From: Desmodus rotundus
Lineage: Eukaryota; Chordata; Mammalia; Chiroptera; Phyllostomidae
Assembly (NCBI RefSeq): GCF_022682495.2
Contig: NC_071397.1
Location: forward strand, 19,602,739 to 19,666,738
DNA: 64,000 nucleotides
Reading direction: 5' to 3'
A program made the translations under genes and the position numbers. Below, piece after piece: positions 1 through 10,813 of the stretch. Each line of letters begins with the position of its first letter. Positions within the stretch are counted from its first letter, which is position 1. Under the pieces are notes generated by a model. That model was not told the DNA's origin and ran no database searches. It worked only from the letters and a program-made list of their open reading frames with translations.

Positions 1-540
1 CATCCCTGTGTAATGATGCCTCTACAAAATCCCAATGGACTGGTTTCAGAGAGCTTTCTGGTAGGTGAACACGTGGAAGTGCTGGGAGAGTAGTGTGGCT
101 GGAGAGAGCAAGAAGATTCCTGCCCTTTTCACTTACCTTGCCCTATACTTCTCTTCAGTCTGGTTGTTCCTGAGTTATATCCTTTCGTAATACGCTGGTG
201 ATCTAGTAAGTAAAATGTTTCTCTGAGTCTGTGGGCCGCTCTAGCAAATTACTCAAACCCAAGCAGAAGGCCATGAAAACCTCTAATTTATAGCAGTTGG
301 TCAGAAGTACAGATAGCCTGGACATACAGTTGGCATCCTGAGTTGGAGGGGGTTGTTGGAAACTCTGATTTATGGCCAGTTGGTCAGAAGTACAAGCAAC
401 AACCTGAAATTGGGACTGGCATCTATGGGACATGGTGGGTGGAAGCAGTCTTATAGGACTGAACCCTTAACCTATGGAATCTAATGTTACCTCTGGATAG
501 GTGGCGTCAGAATTGAATTGAATTATAAAACACCAGCTGC
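1..540 (+). repeat. Old interspersed repeat (LTR-like), truncated by window edge
   Basis: This stretch aligns by eye, in the same orientation, with 62520-63030 at the other end of the window. Shared landmarks are TGATGCCTCTACAAAAT versus TGAAGCCTCCATAAAAC, GTGATCTAGTAAGTAA in both copies, and the repeated 'TTTATA-CAGT...GTCAGAAG' block. The copies have diverged by many substitutions and small indels, so this is an old repeat. A 'TAATA(A/C)(A/G)C' box next to the GTGATCTAGTAAG motif resembles a degraded polyadenylation region, which suggests an LTR, but I cannot name the family. Its 5' part probably lies left of the window. Confidence 0.6.
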
Positions 541-1845
541 TGTCTCTAAAATTGCTTGTTGTTGGGGAATGCCCCCTCCACACACATACAGTGGAATTGG
601 TCTCAGAACACCAAAAGAGATACCATCCCAAGAATCATGATTCTTAAATGTGTTTCAATTTGCTTACCAAGTCTGTTGAGCAAAAGATCTCATCACTTCC
701 GATTTATCTCCACACAATAAAACATCCAGAGTCAACAGAAAGAAAGACACTGGTTTTGATTAAAGAATAGTGAGGTGATGTCTGCTTTTCGTTAAATATA
801 AATAAATTATTGATATATCCCAGATGTATTAGTAACAAGATTGTCATGTTATAAACATAAGAAGAGTAAACATGGATCACTGGAAGAACTCTCATTGTCC
901 GCACATGTTACTGTTCACATCGATAACCCTTGATTTGATGGATAAAAATCACATGTCAGAAAAACATCAAAGCAGTGTCATCACTGGAGTTTTTATCACA
1001 CAACACATGCCATTCGGAAAGAAGTGCAGAATGTGTGCTCCCACCGATTGAAATTAGGCTTGGGGGTAAAGAACCACCAGCGGGGTGAGAGGGAAAAATC
1101 AGCCAGATAAGGTTACTTGTATGAACCTGAATGTAGGGAAGGAAGTCATATTTCCCATGCTAACTTTTTACAATTTTAAAGAACACTTTGTCTTGGTAGT
1201 TGGTATCTCATCAGAACTTCACACATAGAAAAATCTCAGAGCCCTTAAATTCACCCTAGGTTTGCCCAGCCTTCCAAGGACAGCAGTAAGTCAGGCTCAG
1301 TTACCAGGTTAGACTATGAGGAAAGGTCTAACTTCTCTGACGGTAGAGTTGGGGCTATCCTGGAAAGCACCAGTCTTTAGAACAGAGAGGTAGAGCCTAG
1401 AGGTGTTCTTTAGTGCATTTAGCTTTCATTCATTTGAATTCCCTTCCTTTGGAAAGCAATGACCATCAGGTGTCGCTACTCTTTGAGCATATTGTCACCT
1501 GCCTCAAAGAAACATCAGGAAGCATGAATGACTCATCCAGAAGCGGGTCTTTAAAATAGTGCGTTAATATTAATAGTATCAAAAGCTGGACAAACCCTTG
1601 GTAATCCTACCATTTGGAAAATCGCAAGGAACATTTTCATAGATCTGCTTGCAAACCCATCTTAACATTGCAAAATAATAAATAACATGGAAGACACTGA
1701 AGCTAAGATATAATATCCTTCAAACAAAGGTTTAATAAACACATAAAGACATCACTTGCCAGTTTATAGCTACAAACTGCTAGCTCACTTGTCTTGGTGA
1801 CTCTGTCTCGTGGCCTACTCGAGTGCTATGTCTTCAATAGTATTC
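541..1845. other. GFRAL intron, no feature recognised
   Basis: AT-rich sequence without a long ORF, recognisable exon or clear repeat. It lies upstream of the first GFRAL exon seen here and is taken as intron by position only. Confidence 0.5.
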
Positions 1846-2005
1846 TATTCATTTTATGTTTTGATTAATTTAATTTTCACAAGAAATATATGAAGTAGGT
1901 GCTTTTGTGGTTTTTTAACCCAAGAGGAAACAGGAGCACTTAGAAGTTAGTAACTTGTCCAAGGTCACACAGAAGGCAATAGAGGCAGAATTTAGACAAG
2001 GCAGT
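1846..2005 (-). repeat. MIR SINE fragment
   Basis: The block 'GAGGAAACAGGAGCAC...AAGTTAGTAACTTGTCCAAGGTCACACAG' (1925-1972) is the antisense of the conserved MIR core, whose sense strand reads 'CTGTGTGACCTTGGGCAAG...'. The left flank, with TTTTCACAAGAA and TGAAGTAGGTGCTTTT, fits the rest of an antisense MIR. It is old and diverged. Confidence 0.75.
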
Positions 2006-4176
2006 TTTGGGCACCAGAAACTGATTTTTAACAGCCATTATATACTCTTCTTATCAAATGATGTGAAATTTCTAATTGTCAATTGATTATAAAGGTTATG
2101 TCTCCCAGGGACCATATGTGTGTATAACAAGAGAATCCTCAAAAATATGCTTGATAGAAGAGAGTATGTTGTAGTATAAAGAACAAATAAGAGTCTAGGA
2201 AAGGAGTTTGATCTCTAAATACACCAGGTGGTACAGAGGAAATCAGTTACCCTTACCCTCGAACACAGGTTTCTTGCATGTTAAATTTTGGTAATAGATT
2301 AACAAAAATAGTTGACCTCCAATGTTGTGCCCTAATATTCTTGGATTAGGTGGCTGAAGATGTATTTGAGGCCAATACATGTTCAGCAAACCTCCACACT
2401 GCCTGTACATAGGGCCAGCTCTGGAGGAGATTTTTATTCTTTATGCCAAAAGACTAGTAGTCTGCCAAGAAGTTTTCCTTCCTATGATTATACCAAAATT
2501 TTAAGAAAGCTTGTATCAGTACTTTCTTTGCCCTTGGAAAAATACACAGTCTTTCAGAGATCTATATTGAGATTTCGAGTAAAAGGGTTTTATCTCTTGT
2601 TGGATTACCTTTTATTGCTTTGTTTTCCAAATTCTAAATAGCTTTGTAAAAGATGTATCCCAGACTCACTAAATAATCATAGGAGGCCATGTTTCTTTGC
2701 TTCTACTACTTATATATTTGCATCTATGAAACGGCATATTTTTAAGCAAGGAGCATGACAATTTTCACTTACGGCATACTCGAAATATGATGTGGGACTT
2801 TTGCTGTATATAAAGCCAATACGTCAGCCATTATTTGCCATCTTAGCAGCCACTATTCTGTATGCATGTGAAAAGGTTTCAGTGATATCTGTGTGTTGTT
2901 GGCTTTTGTGTTTATAAGTACATATGTATAGGGAATCATTAGCTGTTTTAAGTGGGGTAATTTAAAGTGAGATTTCACGGAGAGACCCAGCTTCTCTTAC
3001 CTCTCCGAAGAGAGGCACCTGATCTGGTTGCACCATCCACCTTCACTGGCTAAGATGCCAATCAGACACTCTAAGGACTAATCTGGCCGTTTTGTGCAGG
3101 ACATTTCAAAATTCAACACTCCTTCAAGGGAAGAGCCATGGGGGAGGGGAAGTAGCCCCTGAAGACATAGCCCATTCCAATGGAGACAAATGCTGGCTTC
3201 AGTTTCACCACTAGGTTTACTTGTGCACAAAAGTTCCCAATAAAATCCAGCTGGTTTAAATTTTGTCTGCAGACCTGAAACCCAGCAAATTTGGCTTGGC
3301 TTCCTATTTTGCAGAAAATGCTTCACACAACTGTAATCTGGAAGTACTGCAGTGTACAAAACCTCAATAGAAACAACAGGAGAACAGCTGTCTCCTACCT
3401 TTACTTTCTTCCCAACTCTACCCTTAAAGGCTTAGGTGTTGTTAAGGGAGGAGAGAGAGCCTGCCACTGAACATGAAAGATGGTATGAATCATCCATGAC
3501 TACCTTTGCTGTTCACTCAGAGCCAAAAAGAAAAGATTAAAGACGTGCCACTGATGAGTGAGACAATGCACATTTTGGAATCACTAGAAAAGGAAGGAGC
3601 ATTTAAGATCATGGCAGAAAATCAAATAACAAAGCAACACTGTTACAATTCAAACAATAACAGGCTTCAGTCTGTGAGAGCATAGTGTTATCTTTTCCAT
3701 TTTCCACGCTTATGCTCTCACTGGCTTCATACAATCCCCTTGTTGCCTGTAATTGGGCTGGAGTTGGTGCCAAAGCTGCATAACATAAGCAGCCTTTCCT
3801 TTCTACTTTCTGTGCATCATGATTGTGCATGTGAAGTCATAAAAATCATTTATTATGAGCATGTGTATTCCTGGCTTAAAGAGCCAAGTCTTCTTGTGAC
3901 AACAATATAATAGCATCAGATGTATTCCCATAAAACACCATATGTGGGCACTTAATAGTTATTGCCCTGGCACCTGTGTGCTGGGATATCATCTTAAAGG
4001 GGGACTCCTTAGAAGAAAGAACATTTGGTACTTAGACAAAATGAGATAGGTGAGCAAGGAATAGACATTTGTTAAGAACCCATTGATAATGACAGTTGTT
4101 TGTCTTCCATTAGTATCAGATTGTCTCCAACCATTTTCTAGAGTTCTTTGCTTGGGTTCAAGGAAACAATTTACAG
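2006..4176. other. Intron sequence, no feature recognised
   Basis: Ordinary AT-rich intronic sequence. Short ORFs (for example 2360-2641 plus and 3078-3359 minus) carry no recognisable domain and no convincing splice-bounded exon, so they are not called. Confidence 0.45.
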
Positions 4177-5132
4177 TGTGTCATGAGTACGTACTTGTGA
4201 CATAGCCTTTCCTGTAAGTAAGCCGGGCGACTGCTTGGCTATCTGCCTACTGAGCAACCCAGCACACAAGGTAACTGTGTGATTCGCTCAGCTTTTATTG
4301 AATGCAGGTTCGTGCAAAGTAGAACATCACCATACATTATTATCCTACTCACATGCTAACAATCTAAGAGAAATATAGCACACATACAGCAATCAATGGA
4401 GAATAAGAAACCTGAGTCCCAAGTCTCAGTGAGCAGGTCCGGGAGACAGCACGGTGGGCAAGGGAGTTGTCAGCATCTTGCAAGGAAGGATCTCCAGAGC
4501 CAGGTGGGCAGCAGGGCAGATGAAGTCCTCACTCCAGCAGGGCAGAGCCTCTGGCAGCCAATGCCAAGGGAGATCAGTGTGACGTGGAGCTGCACCTTGG
4601 TTTGTGGAGCTCAGCTGTCTCAGCAGTGGTCTGAAGTCCACCTCAGTATACCCTTGAGGGTCATGCACTCCACCCTTCTGGGTCTCTTGATAAGTGTTTT
4701 GGCACCCCTGATGGCAAGTGAGGAACTTCCTCAGGAGACTATGTATGGGTGGTCCCACTCTGCAGACACAGCTGTTTTGGTCAAGTGTGCAAATATCTTA
4801 GGTGTGTCTCCTTGCCAGGTGTGTCTAGCATGACTTAAATAGTTTCCTTCTTGAACCAAAGTGTCAAGGCTGACCCACAGCCATCTTGGTTGACATGAGT
4901 GACTCCATTTTGTTTTATATACTTTATGCTATCTTGACTGGACCAATGCCATTTTATTGGTCCTGCCCTCCACACAGTATTGCAAACATCAGTAAATATT
5001 CTCTCAATCTCAAAGTTATAATAATGCTCTAATAGCACACTGATATCTAGTAAACTCTGAGAATGGGTACAACATAACTTTTGTTCTCACCTATTACTCT
5101 TTGGGATGCATTTATTTTGTTCCTATGGTACA
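4177..5132 (-). mobile_element. Probable solitary endogenous-retrovirus LTR (minus orientation)
   Basis: Read on the minus strand this ~0.96 kb begins TGTACCATAGG, has a GC-rich U3-like body, an AATAAAAGC polyadenylation box (plus-strand complement at about 4287-4299), a ~110 bp R/U5-like tail, and ends ...CATGACACA. It therefore has TG...CA ends. The flanks share TTACAG: ATTTACAG left of 4177 and AATTACAG right of 5132, a near match that could be an old target duplication. No gag/pol/env lies beside it, so it would be a solo LTR. ORFs inside it (4396-4833 plus; 4426-4758 minus) show no protein motif. The exact ends and the ERV class are inference. Confidence 0.55.
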
Positions 5133-6098
5133 AATTACAGTAAACAAATTGTTTTCAAACTAGATAGAAGAATGCAGAGTGGATGCTTTGGAGGGTAGAG
5201 TGAGTGCTCTGCCTCTGTGACAGAGACAATTCCTCATCATCTCTTTCTCTTCTGCCAGCTTCCAGTTTATGGCAGAATGGCTTCCTCTGGTTGCCACTGA
5301 GGCTGGAGACTGAGAATTCCCAACTCCAAATATGCTTTGAGTTTGCCAGAACTCTAGGAGAGATGTTTCGTTACTGCATTGGCCCCTGCATGGGTGGCCA
5401 GACACTCACTGTCAGTATATGAGAGAGACTTTCAAAACAACCCAACTGCAGAAAAAGGCCAGAGCTCACTAGTTTCCGATTGTATGTCCGCTTTAGTTGG
5501 AAGTCAAGGCAACCTGAGAGGTGGGAAACTATATAAATCAAGCAACTTATCTTAGTGATATACTGCCCTACGTCACTGGGGTCTGGGTAGGAAGATGCAA
5601 ATGTTGACGTTTTAAGTTTCCATGCCAGCCATGAGTCACTACCTGCATCTCTATTCACTCGCTCCCTGGTGTAACAGACAGCCTGCAATGTACAATGGCA
5701 TTTTGTTTAAAGTACATATGGTAGTTATTACATCGAAAATGTACACTAAGCATATGTCTACAACCCTAATTGTGCCTTCCACCACTTCTACACGGCTGCT
5801 TCGACCCAGTCAATTTCTCTCACTGTTCTTTGGCCCAAACTTCCATTCCAGCACCCCTCCACTACAATGGAAATATTGTTGCTTTTAATTGTTTTTGTTC
5901 TTTTAATACTGCCAGGTAGCTGAGAGGAAAATTTTGAGGAAGAAAGATCTCTTACCAATCCAAATAAAGTTTTCTCTAGTAGTTAAAACTGGCTTAAGAG
6001 TTACTTTCACATACTTGGTTATTCTCCTCCAGTTATTGATTTTTTTCAAGTCTTTCTTTACGAAATATAACTCATTGACTTCTTCTCTCTTTCTCATT
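5133..6098. other. Intron sequence, no feature recognised
   Basis: No repeat or exon was recognised. Short ORFs on both strands have no recognisable content. Confidence 0.4.
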
Positions 6099-6112
6099 AA
6101 GAACTTGTATTC

Positions 6113-6337
6113 TGCCCTGACATGTGTGACCCAGTGGGTTCGGAGTCGTCCCACAAATTGTAAGGTCACCAGTTTGACTTCTGGTCCGGGCACATGCCTG
6201 GGATGTGGGCCAGGTCCCCGGCTGGGGGCACACAGAAGCAACTAATCAATGTTTCTCTCACACATCAACATTTCTCTGCCTCTCTTTCACCTTCCCTTCC
6301 CCTCTCTCTAAAAATAAATTAATTAAATTAAAAAAAA
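6113..6337 (+). mobile_element. VES-type bat SINE, with target-site duplication
   Basis: tRNA-derived SINE: a degraded 5' tRNA-like head (GACCCAGTGGGTTCGGAG), a diverged B-box-like segment, the family-typical GGGCACATGCCTGGG and the CCCCGGCTGGGGGCACACAGAAGCAAC region, then TTTCTCTC/CTCTCTTTC pyrimidine tracts and a 3' AATAAATTAATT...A tail. It is bounded by an identical 14 bp duplication, AAGAACTTGTATTC, at 6099-6112 and 6338-6351. VES SINEs are known from bats, so this supports the host assignment. The A/B boxes are pol III promoter remnants, not a functional tRNA gene. Confidence 0.93.
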
Positions 6338-6599
6338 AAGAACTTGTATTCCTTTAGCCTACCATAATGTGCTTTGAAATCTGGTTTCTCTCTCTTTCAC
6401 CTCCAAAATCATGAATTTTCAATTCTTTACCGTTAGTTCTCCATCTCAACGATGCATTGAGAGGGTCTAGACAGCCTTGTGAAATTATGATGTCCAGAAC
6501 TTCATCCCCACTTACCCCTTGACACTGCTGAGTCATCCTAGGCCTCTTTCATCGTTAATGCTGTGTAGTCGGTGCTGATATGCAGCCGCAGTCAAATAT

Positions 6600-6850
6600 A
6601 CTTTCCTAATTTAAAAATATTTGTAGCTTCTGGTCATATCTATCTTCTACGAGATATTTTATGTTTTGTCTCATTTAATTCTCATAATAAGCTAATAAAT
6701 ATCATTTTTCTGACTTAATATAGTAGGAAACTGGGGTACAGGAGAATCATTTTTTGAGGTTTTTGTTTGTTTAAAGTACTTCAGGTCATTTAGCGAATCT
6801 GAGAATGAGGACTTGAATCTGTGTCTCGGAGCCGAAGGCTGCCCTGTTTT
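6600..6850 (-). repeat. MIR SINE, diverged
   Basis: The antisense MIR layout is visible: 'TTTTGTCTCATTTAATTCTCATAATAAG', then 'GGAAACTGGGGTACAG', then 'GGACTTGAATCTGTGTCT'. It has many mismatches. It is called from the order of the conserved blocks. Confidence 0.6.
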
Positions 6851-7621
6851 GACTACACCACACTACTCCTCACTTCACTGTGCTGGCTCAATCACTCTAT
6901 TTACTAGTGAGCTCTTCAGTTTCTAATTCTCATTATGTCTTTGTGGGTTTACTTAAAGTGACAAAACACCTGGAAAATTCATATTTTCAATGGCCTAGTA
7001 TCTTGTATTATAAGTAATGCAACCTAGAGGTGTTTGCACAAAAATAAAGTGGCCCTAATTGATTGGGATATAACTTAAATCCAGAAGAGATAATGATGTT
7101 GCATCCCTTACTTTTGACAATAACACAGAGTTAACACTTAATAAGGAGAAACGACAATGAGTGCATGTCCCACTGCCCGGCATTTTCCCCAGAAGGGGGA
7201 GAACATTGCCATCACCTTCCTTAAGTTCACTCTCCTCCTTTTTCGCCTGTATTAACCTTCTTTCACTTTTTTCTTCTCCCTCTACCTACACTCCAATCGG
7301 CATATGTAAGAGAGAAAAGATAGAGCTAACATTTATTAAGCACCTACCATATGGCAATAATGTTCATCTGTGGTATATTATTATCTCTGAATTACTCTGC
7401 TGGATCATGCAGCTACTTACACTCTCCAAAATTCAGTGGCTTGATTTCCAGGTCATGGCACATGGAGGCAGCTGTGGGTTGACAGCTGAGTTCCTGTGAT
7501 GCCTTTCTAAACTCAGACTACCAGCCTCACTGCTATTTGGGAGATGCCATGTTTATGGCAGAGATAAAAATAGGAGCAATAGAATTGCTCTTAAGCTTCT
7601 GCTTGAATATATCATACATCA
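6851..7621. other. Intron sequence, no feature recognised
   Basis: No convincing repeat or exon is visible. Confidence 0.4.
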
Positions 7622-7640
7622 TTGCTGATCACATTTTTTA

Positions 7641-8262
7641 AAACGATTTTATCTTTTAAGAGAGACAGGGGGGGAAATAGGGAGAAAAAGAGGGAGAGAA
7701 ACATCGCCAACTTGGGGAGGAGGTCCCTGAGGCAGGGCGACGGGAGATAAAGAAAAGACACAGACACAGACAGTTTAAAGAAAAGCAGGTGCAGGTGGGG
7801 CATTGTCTTCTGACGGAGAGACAATGACCCTGAACATGGTCTCCACATTTATTTTATAAGGGTTAGTTAGATAAAACACAAGGACGGTTTGCACACTCGG
7901 GGAAAAACTACAGGCATAATTGCTCAGTTCCCAGGCTATCTAAATGATAAATACTTCTGCAAAAGTTACAGTCGCATTCAGCTGAAGCTTGTGGTTAACT
8001 ATCTCCTTCTTAACCCCTGCGGGTCTCAGCTGTTGTCGCTGTTGGCTTGATCCACCTTGCAGATGCAAGCAGTCAAGTGCAGCCTTGCCAAGCACTCAAC
8101 CTTAGCTTTAATGCCAGCCTTCACCATCCTCCACAGGTTGCCTCACACACACGCCAACCAGGGACCAGGCCCGCAACTCAGGCATGTGTCCTAACCGGGA
8201 ATTGAACTATGATCTTTTGCTTTGTGGGAGGACAGTCAACCAACTGAGCCATGCCAGCCAGG
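7641..8262 (-). mobile_element. VES-type SINE split by an LTR insertion
   Basis: The antisense tail half (7641-7712: TTTTATCTTTTAAGAGAGACAG and the GGGAGAGAAACATC tract) and the antisense head half (8136-8262: GGTTGCCTCACACAC... ending ...CTGAGCCATGCCAGCCAGG) are two parts of one VES SINE. They are separated by ~420 bp of unrelated sequence. The outer flanks carry a 19 bp target duplication with one mismatch, TTG(C/T)TGATCACATTTTTTA, at 7622-7640 and 8263-8281. This shows that the two halves are one insertion and that the middle came later. Confidence 0.88.
7713..8135 (-). mobile_element. LTR-like insertion nested in the VES SINE
   Basis: On the minus strand the insert starts TGTGGAGGATGGTG and has an AATAAA box (plus-strand TTTATT at 7848-7853) about 140 bp before its 3' end. 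It then shows a U5-like tail with TGTCTGTGTCTGTGTC and CTCCCGTCGCCCTGCCTC. Size, TG start, polyadenylation position and the CGCCCTGCC-type tail resemble a class II (ERVK-like) solo LTR. A clean short target duplication is not visible at the junctions, and the 3' CA end is ambiguous. The class is inference. Confidence 0.6.
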
Positions 8263-8739
8263 TTGTTGATCACATTTTTTAATAGCTCAAGTCAAGGTCA
8301 AGTTCAATGTCAGTGGGGCAGTAAACATACTTCTCCCACAAAAATTGGTGCTTTAAGTTATATGACGTTGGCGATGGGTATATAACTCATTACAGTGAAA
8401 GAAGAGTGAATTCCTGTGCAAAATAATACAACATATCTCAATTCCCCTTCCACATATGAGATGCATGAGACTCGGAGTTTGAATTAGCTTGTGTAAGGCT
8501 ATTACAGCTAATGAATCATGTGGCTAAGGTCATGATAGAGTTCTTTCTGATTCTAAAGCCAGAATGTTCTCTCTGAGCATTCAGGTTGAAAAGTGGGGAG
8601 AAGGACATTGTAGTTCTCCCCTCTGTTATTACATCTTTCATGCCAAAGCAGTTCTAAAATATCATGCTGCATCAAGAGCCTCTGATTTAACTCTTCATAC
8701 TCAGTATCAAATAATACTCTATATAATATTTATTAATGA

Positions 8740-8965
8740 TATAATTTATTGAGCACTTACTTTGTGCCAAAACACTGTTCCAAAGTCTCTGTATATTGTC
8801 ATATTTAATTTTTAAGTATACATTTCATCGTAGGCATTAACCCATTTTAAAGATAAGGGAACAGAGTCTCAGTAAGTGGCCTAAAATGACAGAGCTGGGT
8901 GAGGCAAAGCTGGTTTTTAATCCATCTCTGATTCACACTCCTGTGCTATTATGCTCTGTACCATT
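8740..8965 (-). repeat. MIR SINE, near full length
   Basis: Antisense MIR runs from 'TTTATTGAGCACTTACTTTGTGCCAAA' through 'TTTTAAAGATAAGGGAACAGAGTCTCAG' to 'GACAGAGCTGGGTGAGGCAAAGCTGG'. The order and spacing match the family. Confidence 0.8.
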
Positions 8966-9029
8966 CTGCTTTTCAACAAAAATCTCTCTGTTTTAAATAT
9001 ACCCTTACACTTTTTCTGTTCTCTGCTCT

Positions 9030-9420
9030 GGAATCCACCACCTAATTGTAGTTTTCATCTTCTTGTACCTAAACTCCTACTGTAGCTTCCTAGTTAGATC
9101 TCCCCACCAAACCAACCTAACCATGACTAGACTAATTCTTGAATTGTGCCTTGGCCATGTTATTTCTATGTGCAAAAGACAGTTCTTGCTCGCCTTGGGT
9201 CCTATTTCCATCCTCCCCACATCTAAACTCCTTTTTCTGATTTCCAAGGACACCCAGAATACGTATCAGCCTTATTTCCCACTGTTCCTCAAAGGTGTAC
9301 CTTTCCCCTAGTTGTCCCTCATTTATTGCCACCTCACTTTGTTCACAACCCTCCCCTTACCCAAAACTAAACTGAGAACTTCATGATAGCAGGATCATGT
9401 ACTATCCTACAAATATGCTC
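9030..9420 (+). repeat. L2-like LINE fragment, diverged
   Basis: The sense-strand motif order, CCTTGGCCATGT..., CCTCAAAGGTG, and GAGAACTTCATGATAGCAGGATCATGT, resembles the 3' part of L2. It is weak and lacks sharp boundaries. Short ORFs over it are not genes. Confidence 0.45.
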
Positions 9421-10813
9421 CACGTTGATTGTCATAGTGTCAGCTTCGAAGTAAGAAGTGATTACTTATCCGGAACATCTGTATTTGGGTCCAAACAAGG
9501 TGGTTTCTCCCACGTATTCCTGTGGGCTTTTACGGGTGACTAGGTATAAGGGATCCATGAACTCCTTCTAGTTCTGCTGAAATAGGTCACCAAAGTAGAA
9601 GGAAAAATCTAAATTTACCATATTTCATAAGGACAAGTTAAGGAATTGAAGAATGGAAGATTACCTAGCCACAAACATGGAATTAATGTTGTATCATGCC
9701 AGCCTCTCCAAGGGACAAAAGGAGTAGCATTTGGGAAGTCAGGAATCTCAAGTCTGGAACACTTGTTTGACTTCCAGGGATAGAGACTAAGAAAAATTAT
9801 GGTGTCGGGTCCTTGAGAATACGTGTGTAAGTAGAGGAAAATATTATGAATCAATGCATACCTTTACAGACATGAAGTACTGTTAGAATTGTGTTTTCTC
9901 TCTGCTGACTAAAGATAAGAATCCTCAATAAATATCTTATGCCCACCTAAAATATATAAATATTTATCTATCAATCACCTTTATCCAATTTTTTTATGGA
10001 CTCCCAGATATATCCAGGGAGAAAATAAATTCAGGTAAAGTGTGCCTCTCTACTGTAGGGGAAAAAAAACACCTAGAAAGAAAATGTGTATAACTTATTT
10101 TGTTTAATGTAGAATTTTCAATCATTTACTTATGGGATCTTTTATTTGTCTAACACATAACAGTATTCTACGGAATTAGTATTTTATGGGACACAGTTTA
10201 GAAAATTTTGTGTCTTCTAACAAACTTTGAATTTATTGTGTCCACTTAGATATCTCCCAATTTAATGATGAAAATGCTTACTGTTTGCCCATCAGGAAAC
10301 AAACCAGACTCTTAGAATTACTGACCAGGAAAAATAGTTTCTTAACACATTTTTGTGGATTGAGTAACCATATCCATTGCAGTTGGGACATGGAATTTAT
10401 ATTTTAAGAAATGGTGATAACATGCACAAAGTATGGGATTTAGATGACAGCCCTTGGCTGATGTCAGTTAAAGATGAGAAAGACCGGTATAGAGTCATTC
10501 ATATAGTGACAGTGTATGTCACTATACAGTGACAAATGTGCTGTTTCAAGTGTGAAGTTACTAATATATACTTTTTGACTATTAGATAATTGCATGGCCA
10601 TGACATTGTAGTAGCCATATTATACTGTAAATTAGTTACGGTCTCAATTCTCAAGAAGGTTACTGTCTAAGGAGAATTAACAACATATATCTTACTCTTA
10701 TATTCAGCTTTTCCCTGAAATTTATGTGAGGAAAGAGAGTTTCTGAATTAGCTTATCATTCCAAATGACTATGGAGGCTTTCCAAAATGTATTCCTTTCC
10801 TTTCTTTCTTGCC
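9421..10813. other. Intron sequence, no feature recognised
   Basis: AT-rich and without a recognisable exon or repeat. It contains a short self-complementary run near 10490-10530 (AGTGACAGTGTATGTCACTATACAGTGACA), which is probably incidental. Confidence 0.4.

Noticed and set aside
4396..4833. 145-codon plus-strand ORF
   Set aside because: It lies antisense inside the LTR-like element, has an overlapping ORF on the other strand and shows no domain, signal peptide or splice sites.
8136..8262. 8136-8262 as an independent SINE
   Set aside because: The 19 bp duplication lies outside both halves, so it is one SINE split by a later insertion.
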